Assembly (NCBI GenBank): GCA_963745665.1
Contig: CAVUYE010000002.1
Span: forward strand, 1,860,001 to 1,924,000
Reading direction: 5' to 3'
Source: Bog-473 sp963745665
GTDB taxonomy: Bacteria > Actinomycetota > Acidimicrobiia > Acidimicrobiales > RAAP-2
DNA length: 64,000 bases
The position numbers were made by a program, and so were the translations under genes. Below the pieces are notes generated by a model. The model did no database searches. It was given only the letters and a program-made list of their open reading frames with translations, and had not been told where the DNA came from. Position 1 is the first letter of the stretch; every line of letters begins with the position of its first letter. This document shows positions 1-9,039 of the stretch, piece after piece.

Positions 1-525
1 ACCCCCTACGACTCGCCGCTGCGGCGCCTCTACGAGTGGGACCCGATGAAGGACCTGATCGAAGCGGTGCTCGAGCGCGGGCCCATCTACCGCTACGGAG
101 ACCCCTTCGGCGCACTCAACCTGGCCGTCATGGGCGAGGGCGACCAACTGCAGTGGCATTTCGACCAGACGGACTTCGTCGTCTCACTCGCCATCCAGTC
201 GGCCGAGCGGGGCGGCGATTTCGAGGTGGTGCCGCGTCTGCGCAGCGCGGGCGACGAACGTTACGACGACGTGGCAGCCGTCCTTCGCGGCGACACCGCC
301 CCGGTGGAGACGCTGCCCATGCGGCCGGGCACGCTCCTCGTCTTCGAGGGGCGCCACTCGCTGCACCGGGTCAGCCCCATTGCGGGCCGGCGCTGGCGCC
401 ACGTAGGCCTGCTGGCCTACGACACAGCGCCCGGCACTCTGGGCAGTGACCTGCTGCGAGCCGATCGCTACGGGCGCACCGAGCCCTTCGCCGAGCCGCC
501 CGAACTCTGGCCCCCACCGGCGTGA
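1..525 (+). CDS. Fe(II)/2-oxoglutarate oxygenase, HalD/BesD-like (5' truncated)
   Basis: The frame is open from the window edge, so the N-terminus lies outside. The visible 174 residues resemble the double-stranded beta-helix core of HalD/BesD-like non-haem iron, 2-oxoglutarate enzymes that act on free amino acids. The metal site can be seen: WHFDQTD supplies the His and Asp of an HxD pair, and the distal His lies in GRHSLHRVSP, followed by arginines (GRRWR) that could hold the 2-oxoglutarate carboxylate. True halogenases of this group replace that Asp by Gly, so hydroxylation is the likelier chemistry (inference). The stop codon overlaps the GTG start of the next gene by four bases, suggesting translational coupling. 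Substrate unknown. Confidence 0.7.
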   Translation, partial: TPYDSPLRRLYEWDPMKDLIEAVLERGPIYRYGDPFGALNLAVMGEGDQLQWHFDQTDFVVSLAIQSAERGGDFEVVPRLRSAGDERYDDVAAVLRGDTAPVETLPMRPGTLLVFEGRHSLHRVSPIAGRRWRHVGLLAYDTAPGTLGSDLLRADRYGRTEPFAEPPELWPPPA

Positions 526-1019
526 GCACGCAGTTCGGCGAGGCCTTCGTCGGCGACGGAGTCGACGCGGCCCACGTCAACACCGTGCTGGGCGCCGTCG
601 GCGGGCCGGTCGAGACGGCTTGGGTGACCGCGTTGTCCACGCCGCGCCAGGGGCACGCCGCCTTCGTGGCCAGCGTGACGCCCGGCGTGGCCGTGCGTCC
701 GTTCACCCTCTTCGTGAACAAGGCCTTCATAGAGGGCGAGCGGCACGCGGAGCTCACCTGGGGTGCTGCTCATGCCGGGGTGGCCGCCGGGGTCATGGAT
801 GCCGTGGCCGAGGGCACCGTCCCTGCGGCCGAGACGAACGCTCTGCTCTTGATCGCCGCCGTCTGGGTCAACCCGCAGGCGTCCGACGATCGGGCCGTCT
901 TCGAGCACAATCGGCACGCCGCCTTGGGCGCGCTCCGCAACGGGGCGCTTGGACAACCCTCCGTGGCCGACGCGCTGGCTGCCCGCCACGCGCCGTCCAA
1001 CGCGTTCTTCCGCGCTTGA
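522..1019 (+). CDS. fae: Formaldehyde-activating enzyme (Fae) family protein
   Basis: A 165-residue protein with the size and full-length pattern of Fae, which condenses formaldehyde with tetrahydromethanopterin. It opens with FGEAFVGDG, keeps the active-site His region (DAAHVNTVLG), has the core stretch VNKAFIEGERHAEL, and ends with the family's helical tail. The GTG start at 522 overlaps the upstream stop (GTGA). No other methanopterin-pathway gene is present in the window, so the cofactor and role cannot be read from context. Some Fae homologues in organisms without methanopterin have other or unknown roles. Family assignment is strong; function is inferred. Confidence 0.8.
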   Translation: MSTQFGEAFVGDGVDAAHVNTVLGAVGGPVETAWVTALSTPRQGHAAFVASVTPGVAVRPFTLFVNKAFIEGERHAELTWGAAHAGVAAGVMDAVAEGTVPAAETNALLLIAAVWVNPQASDDRAVFEHNRHAALGALRNGALGQPSVADALAARHAPSNAFFRA

Positions 1020-1035
1020 GCACTACGGTGGTCCT

Positions 1036-1470
1036 GTGGGAGCGATCCGGCTCGATCAGGTGAACCTCGTCGTGCGCGACGTGCCGGCCAGCCGTGCGTT
1101 CTACGCCCGTCTCGGGCTCGAGTTCGACGACGGCGGGGACCCGGTGTGGGCCGAGCACCACGTGTCGGTCCGGCAGGGCGGGAATGTGCCCCTCGACGTG
1201 GATCTCGACAGCGTGCCCTTCGCCGGCCGCTGGAACGAGGGGTGGCCCGGCGGGAGCGGCGCCATCCTCGGGTTCAAGGTGGAGAGCCGGGACGAGGTCG
1301 ACACCCTGGTGGCCTCCCTGGTGGGTGCCGGCGTGCCGGTCCAGCAGCAGCCGTACGACGCCTTCTGGGGCGCCCGCTATGCGGTCGTCAGTGATCCTGA
1401 CGGCAACGGTGTCGGCATCATGAGCCCGATCGACCCGGCCCGCCGCAGCGACGAGCCCCTGCCTTCGTGA
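1036..1470 (+). CDS. VOC-family (glyoxalase/bleomycin-resistance fold) protein
   Basis: About 144 residues from a GTG start at 1036; the open frame extends further upstream but overlaps fae. It shows the two beta-alpha-beta-beta-beta modules of the vicinal oxygen chelate fold: an N-terminal IRLDQVNLVVRDV strand with ASRAFYARLGLEF helix, and a C-terminal module ending in VVSDPDGNGVGIMSP, a typical VOC ending. The usual second-module Glu metal ligand appears replaced by Gly/Ile in NGVGIM, so it may not be a metal enzyme. The stop overlaps the next start. Substrate cannot be assigned. Confidence 0.75.
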   Translation: MGAIRLDQVNLVVRDVPASRAFYARLGLEFDDGGDPVWAEHHVSVRQGGNVPLDVDLDSVPFAGRWNEGWPGGSGAILGFKVESRDEVDTLVASLVGAGVPVQQQPYDAFWGARYAVVSDPDGNGVGIMSPIDPARRSDEPLPS

Positions 1471-1974
1471 GTGCCGCGCCGGACGAGGCCATCGACGTCG
1501 TCGTCGAGATCCCCACCGGGAGCCGGAACAAGTACGAGTACGACCACGAACAGCATGTGATCCGGCTGGACCGCCGCCTGTTCACCGCCACGGCCTATCC
1601 GGCGGACTACGGCTTCGTCCCCGACACCCTGGCCGGGGACGGTGACCCCCTCGACGCACTGGTGCTGGTCACCGACCCGACCTTCCCGGGCTGCGTCGTG
1701 CGGGTGCGGATCCTCGGCATGTTCTCCATGCGCGATGAGAAGGGTGTGGACGCCAAGTTGATCTGCGTCCTCGAGCACGACCCCCAGTGGGACGGCGCAC
1801 AGCGACATCGGTGACGTGCCCGAGCACCTGCGCAATGAGATCGCCCATTTCTTCAGCATCTACAAGGATCTCGAGCCCGAGAAGTCGGTCGAGGTGCAGG
1901 GCTTCGCCGACCGGGCCGGCGCGCTGGTGGAACTCGAGCAGTGCCGGATCGCCTACCGTGCGGTCGAGACTTAG
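1467..1974 (+). CDS. ppa: Inorganic pyrophosphatase (frame broken near 1794)
   Basis: Family I soluble pyrophosphatase, which hydrolyses PPi to drive biosynthesis. The N-terminal part reads VVEIPTGSRNKYEYD and carries the metal-binding signature DGDPLDALVL; the C-terminal part reads AHSDIGDVPEHLRNEIAHFF and ends at a TAG at 1972-1974. The two halves lie in different frames and join cleanly if one G near 1794 is removed (QWD then AHSDIGDV). Combined length is about 168 residues, normal for the family. The break sits in an otherwise intact housekeeping gene, so a base-call error is more likely than a pseudogene. Confidence 0.9.
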
Positions 1975-1991
1975 GAGAGGGAGGGACGACC

Positions 1992-2496
1992 ATGCCGTTT
2001 CCGCGTGACGAGGTCCAGGCAACCGTGGAGCGCTACCACACGCTGCGTGAGCGCATCGACGAGGGTCTCGAGCCCGACGCCTTCGGCGTGCTGGCCGACT
2101 TCTACACCGAGGACGCCGTCTACATCGACGGCGCCTGGGGCCGCATCGAGGGCCGGGACGCCATTGCCAACTGGCTGGTGGACTCCATGCTCGGCATGGA
2201 GGACTGGAAGTTCCCGATCGAGTTCACTGCCATCGAGGGGAACGACGTCGTGGTGAAGTGGACCCAGATCATGCCGAGGACCAGGCCGGACGGGACGCCC
2301 TACCGGCAGTCCGGCTACTCGCGCCTCGATCTACGCCGGTGATGGGAAGTTCTCCTACGAGGAGGACACCTACAACATGGCCCACGTGCTCGAGGACATC
2401 GAGGCCAGCGGCTGGACCCCGAACGGCTCCATGAACGTGCCGCCGGCGCACCCCGATCGGAACTTCGACATCCCGCCCGGGGCTGTCGTCGACTAA
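1992..2496 (+). CDS. SnoaL-like / NTF2-fold protein (frame broken near 2330)
   Basis: Starts at ATG 1992 behind a GGAGAGGGAGGG ribosome-binding stretch. The first ~115 residues show the NTF2-like pattern: a long N-terminal helix (VERYHTLRERIDEG), then FYTEDAVYIDGAWGRIEGRDAI, typical of SnoaL-like small-molecule enzymes and limonene-epoxide-hydrolase relatives. After RQSGYSRL the frame shifts; the +1 frame continues with IYAGDGKFSYEEDTYNMAHV and runs to a TAA at 2494-2496. That stop overlaps, on the opposite strand, the stop of the HtrA gene. Combined length is about 167 residues. Substrate unknown. Confidence 0.75.
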
Positions 2497-4096
2497 GGCG
2501 TTCCTCCGGTTCCGCCGGAGTTCCCGAAGCCGGGGAAGCCGCCCCCGCCAAAGGGGTTGGTCGATCCGGAGCCACTGTTCCCCTGTTGCTGTTGCGCTTC
2601 GGCCTGGTTCCCGAGGGTGGCCGTGGCCGTCCGCTTGCTGTCTCCTACGTAGTAGGTGATGGAGACGGACTGGCCGGCCTTGTCGTTCTGCACGACCTTC
2701 TGCAGGTCGTCCGACGACGTGATGGTCGTGCCGTCGATGTCGACGATGACGTCGCCTTGCACCAGGCCGGCCTTGGCGGCCGGAGAGCCCGAGATCACGC
2801 TGAGGATGACGGCGCCGGAGGTGGGCGTGAAGCCGTACTGCTGGCGCAGCGCCGGCGTCAGAGTCGTGATGTCCACGCCCAGATAGCCGCCACCGTTCCC
2901 GGACTGACCACCCTTCTGGAGCTCGGAGATGAGCGACTCGACGGTGCCGGCCGGGATGGCGAAGCCGATGTTCTGTGACGACGTCCCGTCGCTCGAGGTC
3001 CCCGCCACGGCGGTGTTCATGCCGATGACCTGGCCCGATGTGTCGATAAGGGGACCCCCGGAGTTCCCGGGGTTGATGGCGGCGTCCGTCTGGATCATGT
3101 TCTGGAGAGTCTCGGTCTGCGTTCCCGCTCCCCCGGCGGTCACGGAGCGTCCCAATGCCGAGACGATGCCCTGGGTCACCGTGGGCGTGCCGGCCGCGAG
3201 GCCCAGGGCGTTGCCGATGGCCACGACGGCGTCCCCGACGACGGCCTTGCTGGAGTTCCCGAAGGTGACCGTGGGCAGGTCGGACGCGTTGTTGATCTTG
3301 AGCAGCGCCACATCCTTGGTCTGGTCGTACCCGACCAGCGTGGTGGGGAGGGCCTTGGTCTGGCCGTACTCGGTGACCGTGATGGTGCCGGTGTCGCCCC
3401 CCTCGCTGTAGAGCTCGATGACGTGGTTGTTCGTGAGGACCTCACCGTTGGAGGTGATGATCATCCCGGTGCCCTCGTCCTCGGCTGCGTTCGACTTGAC
3501 GTCAATGGAGACGACGGAGTGGATCACCTTGTTCACCAGTTCGGGGATCGTGACGTTCCCGCTGAGCACGGCTGCGCCGGGTGACGCGTTGCTCTCGTGG
3601 ATGGTCACGCTGGTCCCACTGCTGCTGTTGCCGTTGTTGTCCGCCACGGCCGTCACACCGGCACCGATGGCGCCGCCGATGAGGGCCGCCACGATCGCCA
3701 CGGGCAGCCAGGCCCGTAGCTTGCCCGGCGTGCCGCGGCCGCCGCGCGGAGGCGTGGCGCCCGGGTACGGCGCGTCGCCGCCCGCCGGGGGGTACGAGAA
3801 CGGGACCGCCATCGGCGTGACCGGCGTGACCGGGCCGGCGGCGGAGGTCGACGATGGTGCCCACGAGTCGGGCGGAGGCGGCGGGTACGACGACCCCGCG
3901 CCTGGTGCCGCGAAGGCCGGTGGTCCAGGCTGTGTTGCGTCTGCCCCGCCCGCAGGCGCCGCCGCCGGCGGCGTCGGCTCCTCCGGGGCGGCTGGTTGCC
4001 CTCCGGGGCTGGTCGTCGCTCGAAAGGAGACGGGGCGGCTTCTTCGGGTGTGCCGGCAGAGGGATCCGACCCTGGCTGCTCGGTGTCCTCGCTCAT
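2493..4096 (-). CDS. htrA: HtrA/DegP-type membrane-anchored serine protease with PDZ domain
   Basis: Envelope quality-control protease. The best start is ATG at 4096 (MSEDTEQPG), preceded by a perfect AGGAGG; the frame must shift near 4010 to join the Pro/Ala-rich cytoplasmic region, one transmembrane segment (LPVAIVAALIGGAIGAG) and the trypsin-like domain. The catalytic triad is visible: His in LTNNHVIE, Asp in KDVALLKIN, Ser in GNSGGPLID. A single C-terminal PDZ domain (GYLGVDI ... GSPAAKAGLVQGDVIVDIDG) follows, then a Gly/Asn-rich tail. This layout matches actinobacterial PepD/HtrA proteins. It converges on the SnoaL-like gene with overlapping stops. Confidence 0.88.
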
Positions 4097-4262
4097 GTGG
4101 ATCCTCCTGAAGGGGACGTGGCACGCTCGCACCGCTGCACGGTGGGGGTGGGCCCGTCCCGGTGGCTCCCGCAGTCCAGCGGACGTCCTCGGCCATGTTA
4201 TTGGATGGCAATCGCGGCTTGTCATCGGGCAGGGGTGCCAGGCGAGGTAGCGTGTCCGCCGC

Positions 4263-5517
4263 ATGTCACGCCACATCGACATCGAATTGACGAGCCAGAC
4301 GGGCGACGGGTCGTGGACCTGGCGCGCCGCCGGTGCACGTCAGCCCAAGGGGACCGTGGCTCCGGCGCTGGTGCCGCCCGGGGAGGCCGTCGGCGCGGTG
4401 CTGCGCGCCGACGTCGAAATAGGGCTCGAGGGCATTGAGATCCTGTCGCTCACGACGGCGAAGCCGGTTCGCTCCCCGGAGAAGGTGGAAGGCCGGATCG
4501 AGGTGCGGGGCACGCCCAAGCGCGCGCCCGACGTGTCAGTCATCTTGGCCCCGGGCTCGGACAAGCGACGGCGCGACGACGACGGCGAGCGGCGGGACCG
4601 TCGCGGCGGACGCCGTGGCCCTGACGGTGACGCCCGGCGCGACGAGCGCGACGGTGATCGCCCGCCGCGCGCCGGTGCCGGCCCTCGGCGGCCGGGCAGC
4701 GCGGCGTCCCGGTGAAGGTGACGGACGGCCGGCGCGCGGCGAGCGCCCGGCGGCGCCCACGTCGACGGTGCACCGCAACGCCATGCTGGCGGCGCTGCGA
4801 CCCGAGCAGATCCCCGTGGCAGAGCAGCTCCTGCGCGGCGGGCTTCAGGCCGTCCGGCAGGCCATCGAGGCGCAGAACACCTCGAACAAGGCGGCCGGGA
4901 AGCCGCCGGTGGCTGCCGATGCGCTCCTGGCCATGGCCGACGAGCTCTTGCCAGCGGTGCGACTGGCTGATTGGAAGGACCGGGCGTCGGTGGCGCAGAC
5001 GACGGGCAAGGACTACCGGCTGCGTGAGCTCCGGGCCGTGGTGGCGGCCTCCCGCACGGTGAACCTCGACGAAGAGGGCCGCATCTTGGCCAAGGCGCTC
5101 CAGGAGTCGCTGGACCAGCGGACGACGGCGCTGCGGGAAGAATGGCTCGCTCGCATGACCAACGCGCTGAACGACGGCAGGGTGCAGCAGGCGGTCGAAG
5201 CCTCCATCCGGCCGCCCGAGCCCGGCACCCGGTGCCCGGCCGAGCTGGCGGTCAGGTTGGCCGCTGCCGCCGGAGAGGCCATGACGGCCGACCTGGCGCC
5301 CGAGGACTGGATGCGCCTGCTCGACGCCGTCGTGGCCTCGCCCGTGCGACGCACCGTCAAGCCCGTGGGCATACCCGACGACGAAGTGGCCAAGCAGGCG
5401 GCGCGCAACGCCGCCGGTGCCGTGCCAGCCCTGGCCCGGCTGCTCGGGCTGCGCATCCCGCCCCCACCGCCGCGCCGGGTGAACGCCGAGCGCCGGTTCA
5501 GTCCAACCGGCGGCTGA
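4263..5517 (+). CDS. Conserved-looking protein of unknown function (frame broken between 4600 and 4710)
   Basis: I do not recognise this family. ATG 4263 opens a ~75-residue beta-rich N-terminal part (MSRHIDIELTSQTGDGSWTW, then VGAVLRADVEIGLEGIEIL) that could be a small beta-barrel, followed by a very charged Arg/Asp/Gly linker. The reading then moves to another frame, where a ~250-residue helical region begins near HRNAMLAALRPEQIPVAEQL and ends at the TGA at 5515-5517. The low-complexity linker hides the exact breakpoint. The N-terminal part followed by a basic linker would suit a nucleic-acid-binding protein, but that is speculation. It is divergent from htrA and converges, with a 20-base overlap, on the GNAT gene. 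Confidence 0.6.
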
Positions 5518-5957
5518 GGGTCAACAGCCGGGCGGTGAAGCCCGCCGCCTCCAAGCGTTGCTTGGTCGTCCGGTCCCCCGGCAGTGCGAGCGCGTCGACC
5601 GTGTCGCAGCCCCGTTCGCTGCACCAGTCCACCCCAGCGTCCATGAGCGCCGCCCCGACGCCGACGCCGCGGGCACCCGTCTCCACGTAGCAGCACTCAA
5701 TCAGGCCTGTGGTCACTCCTCGGGGCCCTTGGGCCGTGCTGACCGCCAGGAGGCCGACGACGACCCCCTCGTACTCCCCGACCACGAGGTGCGCCGTGTC
5801 CCCCGGCTGGGTCCACCGCTCCAACAGCGTGACGGTCGTGGCGTCGCCCGACGAGGGCCGCGCCGCCCCGCATCGATTCAGCGGCCACGAGGGCCTGGGA
5901 GAGCAGGCGCGTGCAGGTTTGGCGGTCCTCGGCGCGGGCTGGACGGGCCAGCTCCAT
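5498..5957 (-). CDS. GNAT-family N-acetyltransferase (frame broken near 5853)
   Basis: Composite of about 150 residues. The N-terminal part begins MELARPARAEDRQTCTRLL from ATG 5957; after GGAAL the frame shifts by one base and continues TTVTLLERWTQPGDTAHLVVGEYEGVVVGLL. The acetyl-CoA binding loop is visible as ETGARGVGVGAALMDAG, a standard GNAT motif A (Q/RxxGxG/A variant), and the protein ends ...GFTARLLTLSRRLD. It lies 5 bp downstream of the lipid-droplet-type gene on the same strand, so probably in one transcript. The acceptor substrate cannot be predicted. Confidence 0.75.
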
Positions 5958-5962
5958 CGCCG

Positions 5963-6501
5963 CTACGCGCCGGTCGTCCCGGTCGACCGCTCGTCGAGCA
6001 GCTGACCGGCCCGGTTGAGAATTGTCCGGCGATTGCGCGTGGAGGCCTCGTAGCGCCGGACGGCGTCGAGTTCCTCGGGACCCAGGCTCTCGAGCCGGCG
6101 GACCACCTGCGAGGCACTGAGCGTGTCGTAGTCGGCCAGAGCACCTCCGACGACGGCGGCGGCAGCCGGATCTGGCTCCGGCCGCTCGGGACCGCGCGGT
6201 GGCGCGCGCGGGCGTCGCCGCACCGTTCGACTCCGGCGCCGTCGACTGCGGGCCGTTGCCCAAAAGGCCGTCGAGGCGCGCCGAGAGCTCACGTTGTTTC
6301 CGGGTCACCACGAAGCGGCCGACGAAGAGCGCGTTGCCGAGTTGCCGCTCGAGGCGACGACGCCCCTCGGCGATGCAGCTCCGGGATCTCCTCGGCTACC
6401 GACACCGCGACGCCGATCGGAGCGACGAGACAGATATCGATGGTGCGGCGGAGCGGGCTCTTGTGGGACTGCCCGCCATCGGAGCCACCGTCCTCAGACA
6501 C
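5963..6501 (-). CDS. Lipid-droplet-associated-protein-like (Rv1109c-type) protein, two frame breaks
   Basis: Composite of about 180 residues from GTG 6501. The N-terminal half has a hydrophobic helix (TIDICLVAPIGVAVSVAEEI) followed by an amphipathic region ending FVVTRKQRELSARLDGLL; these join if one base near 6385 is removed. After an Ala/Pro-rich linker with a second break near 6200, the C-terminal domain reads ADYDTLSASQVVRRLESLG then DAVRRYEAST. This matches the ending of the actinobacterial lipid-droplet-associated protein Rv1109c (YPALTLAQLRARLHTL type). The start overlaps the DUF4193 stop by about 8 bases. A membrane or lipid-body surface role is inferred from homology only. Confidence 0.6.
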
Positions 6502-7007
6502 AGTCCCGGCAGAGCATCTTCTTCTGGTCTGCCAGTTGGCTCGGGTGTTTGACCAGGAAGCAGGAGCGGCAGACGAACTCGTCGGGCTGCTTGGGCAGGA
6601 CACGCTCGTTGCCCTCCGTCTTGTCCTCCTGGTCCGTGGCTTCCTCGTCCTCGGGCTCGTCCTCGACGACGAGCCGCTCCTTGAGGATCACGTCGAGACT
6701 GGCTTCGACGTCCTCGTCGTCGGGCTCTTCCTCTTCTTCCTCGTCGTCGCCGTCGCCGGACTCGCTCGACCACGGCGGCGGGCGACGGGGTCAGGATCTC
6801 GTCGACCTCAACGGCTTCTACGTCGTCATCGTCGTCCACGTCGACGCCGGCGACATCGTCATCGTCATCGACGAGCGCGTCCACTTCGAGCTCGTCGACA
6901 TCGTCTATGTCGACGTCGAGCTCGTCGTCCTCGACGGCGTCGACTTCTTCTGTTTCGGGGGCCTCTGCCACCACTTCTTCGGCCTTGGCCTTCTTCTTAG
7001 TCGGCAT
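6494..7007 (-). CDS. DUF4193 zinc-ribbon protein with long acidic region (frame broken near 6773)
   Basis: Starts at ATG 7007 (MPTKKKAKAEEVV). The first ~75 residues are dominated by Asp, Glu and Val; after VVE the frame shifts and continues in an equally acidic Asp/Glu run. The C-terminus has the actinobacterial DUF4193 signature: VLPKQPDEFVCRSCFLV, then a final CRDC pair, giving a four-Cys zinc ribbon. Known members are around 100 residues; this one, about 170, is enlarged by the acidic tract. Function is unknown in the family; zinc binding and a nucleic-acid or RNA-polymerase-associated role are only inferences. A good promoter lies just upstream. Confidence 0.75.
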
Positions 7008-7361
7008 TGTGCCGCGGGAGCATAGACGGTTCGACGGGCCGTTCAATCGCTCTGAAGGAGATCCCCCGCCCATGTCCCCGGTGACGAAATCCGGAGGGAG
7101 GGGCGGGAGGGCCCTGGGGTCTTTGGCGCCATCTCGCAGGCCTGGGTGGCCAGGCAAGCAACACGTTCTCTACTCGACCCCCAGGGCCAAACCACCGCCT
7201 CTCACAGCACATCCCCACCTGCAGTAGTGCAGCAGCACGTTTGCGCCTCTGCATCGTCCTCAGGGGCGTCGGGGACTGGGCCGTACATTAGGCAAATCTG
7301 GGGTGGGCTCGTCAAGGAGTGGAAGGGGGTCACCACCAGGGAGAACGGCGGTAGTTCCTGG
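7008..7361. other. Intergenic region between the DUF4193 and ThyX-like genes
   Basis: About 350 bp between the 3' end of the ThyX-like gene and the DUF4193 start. It holds the DUF4193 promoter at its left end and a short 5-bp stem with a 4-base loop (7219-7232). I see no convincing coding frame, tRNA or riboswitch in the rest. Confidence 0.5.
7019..7046 (-). promoter_or_regulatory. Sigma-70-type promoter for the DUF4193 gene
   Basis: On the minus strand TTGAAC (7046-7041) and TATGCT (7024-7019) are separated by 16 bp. Transcription would begin about 4-6 nt before the ATG at 7007, giving a nearly leaderless message. Seen by eye; no expression data. Confidence 0.5.
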
Positions 7362-8992
7362 TCAATGAGTTGCAGATTTTTCCGACCGCCGGCGCTCGGC
7401 CCGGCGCTCGGATTCGAGGCGCTCGAGGTCGGTGGCTCCGTGGTCGACGAAGGTCATCGCCTCGGCCAGGGCGCGGTGGCCGGCCACCTCGGCGATCGCC
7501 CGGTGCATCTGCTGGGCGACCCTCCGATAGGCGGGGTGGCCCTGTGCGCCTGAGCGAAGCTCAATGAGGTGCATGGCCTCGCGCGCGTTGAACTGCATGA
7601 CGTAGCGGATGCGATGCGCGAGCGCGACGACGTAGGACGCTTGTACGGGAAAATCGAGCACCAGCGAGCGGTAGAGCTCCTCGGCCCGGCCGATGGCTTC
7701 GTCGTAGCGCTCGGCGAGTCCGGCGTCGGCCACGAGTCCGGGCATGTCGTAGCCGAGCGAGATGCCGAGAGGCTGCCACTCCATGGAGAGCATCCGGTGA
7801 CGCTGCAGGTCGCGGAACGCGCCGTAGTCGGTGACGAGCTCGAAGCGGTAGTCGGTGCGCTCGAAGGCGCGTCCCGGCCGGTGCCGGCGGTTGCGACGAT
7901 CGCCGACGTAGGCCGCCAGGAGGGCGACCCTGTCCTCGTGGCCGAGGAGTCGTACGCGGCGGGCCGCCTCCCGCTCGCTGCCGCCCAGGTGCGAGAAACA
8001 GGCGGCGACCAGGACCTTCTCTTCTCCGTCGGGGTCGAAGTCGAGCAGCGTGACCTCGGGCTGCCCCTCGGTGCGCGCGCCGGCGCGTCCAGCTCGGGCC
8101 ATAGGCGAGACACCACGCGAGCCGTGCGGTCCCGCGTGGACGCCAGGTAGTCGGACCATTCCCCGCCGCGGGCGGGGACGTCGACGCGTTGCAGGAACGA
8201 CGGGATCACCTTGCGCAGCTCTTCGAGCATCATGTCGGCGTAGTGCCGCGCTTCGGGCAGCGGGTGCGCGCGCATGCGCAGCAACAGTTGCTCGTACGCC
8301 TGGCCGGTCCCGTAGATCCCGATGTTCGAGAGGGACGCTGCCGGCAGGAGGCCGCGCAGCGCATCGAGTGACTTCGCCCGCGTGGCCTGGCGGTACACGA
8401 AGTCACTGTCGCCGGCCTGTTGTGGAAAGCGCTCCGCGATCCAGGCCTGCATCTGGGGCAGCAGCGCGCCGTACGTGTCGAAGACGCGATCCATCTCGCC
8501 GACGAACCGGGCCCCGTGTGACGAGTCGAGGATCTCGGGCGGACGGAAGTAGCGGTACTGCCCGTTCTCGAGCCGGTTGTTGTACGCGATGTAGCGCGTC
8601 GACTGCTCGAGATAGGCCATGAGACGGCCCCACTCGAGCACCTTGGAAAGCACGTTGGACGCCTGCTCGCAGGCGAGGTGGACACCCCCGAGTTGAGCCA
8701 CCGAATCGTCGCCGTATTCGACGAAGACTTTCTCGTAGAGCTGCTCGGCCCGCGCCAGCCCGACGGTGGCGTCGACGGAAGCATCGCCCGAGACGTCGAG
8801 CTCGCCGACGAACTCGTCGAGGAAGAGCCGGCGCAGGCTCTTGGGCGAGCGGGAGTAGCGGGCGAAGAGGGCTCCCTTGACGACTTCCGGCAGGTTGACC
8901 AGGGCAAAGACAGGCTGGTCCAGGTTGGTGACGTAGCGCCGGAGCACGACTTCCTCGTCGGCCGTGAACCGCTCTTCGGAGTACGGGAACAT
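7362..8992 (-). CDS. Double-domain ThyX-like (FAD-dependent thymidylate synthase family) protein, frame broken near 8080
   Basis: About 543 residues from ATG 8992. Two ThyX-like halves are present. The first includes VEYGDDSVAQLGGVHLACE and EWGRLMAYLEQSTRYI; the second includes FERTDYRFELVTDYGAFRD and LQRHRMLSMEW. The halves lie in adjacent frames joined by a one-base indel in a GC repeat near 8080. Classical ThyX is a ~230-residue homotetramer with one RHRxxSxNExSxR signature; here the signature is divided, RHRxxS in the second half and EQSTRY in the first. It may be a fused pseudo-dimer making dTMP, or a flavoprotein with a changed role. The gene lies 47 bp downstream of helY. Confidence 0.8.
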
Positions 8993-9039
8993 GCCCGGGT
9001 AACCATAGAACGAGGGTGCCGCGGCGGTCGCGGATGGCC

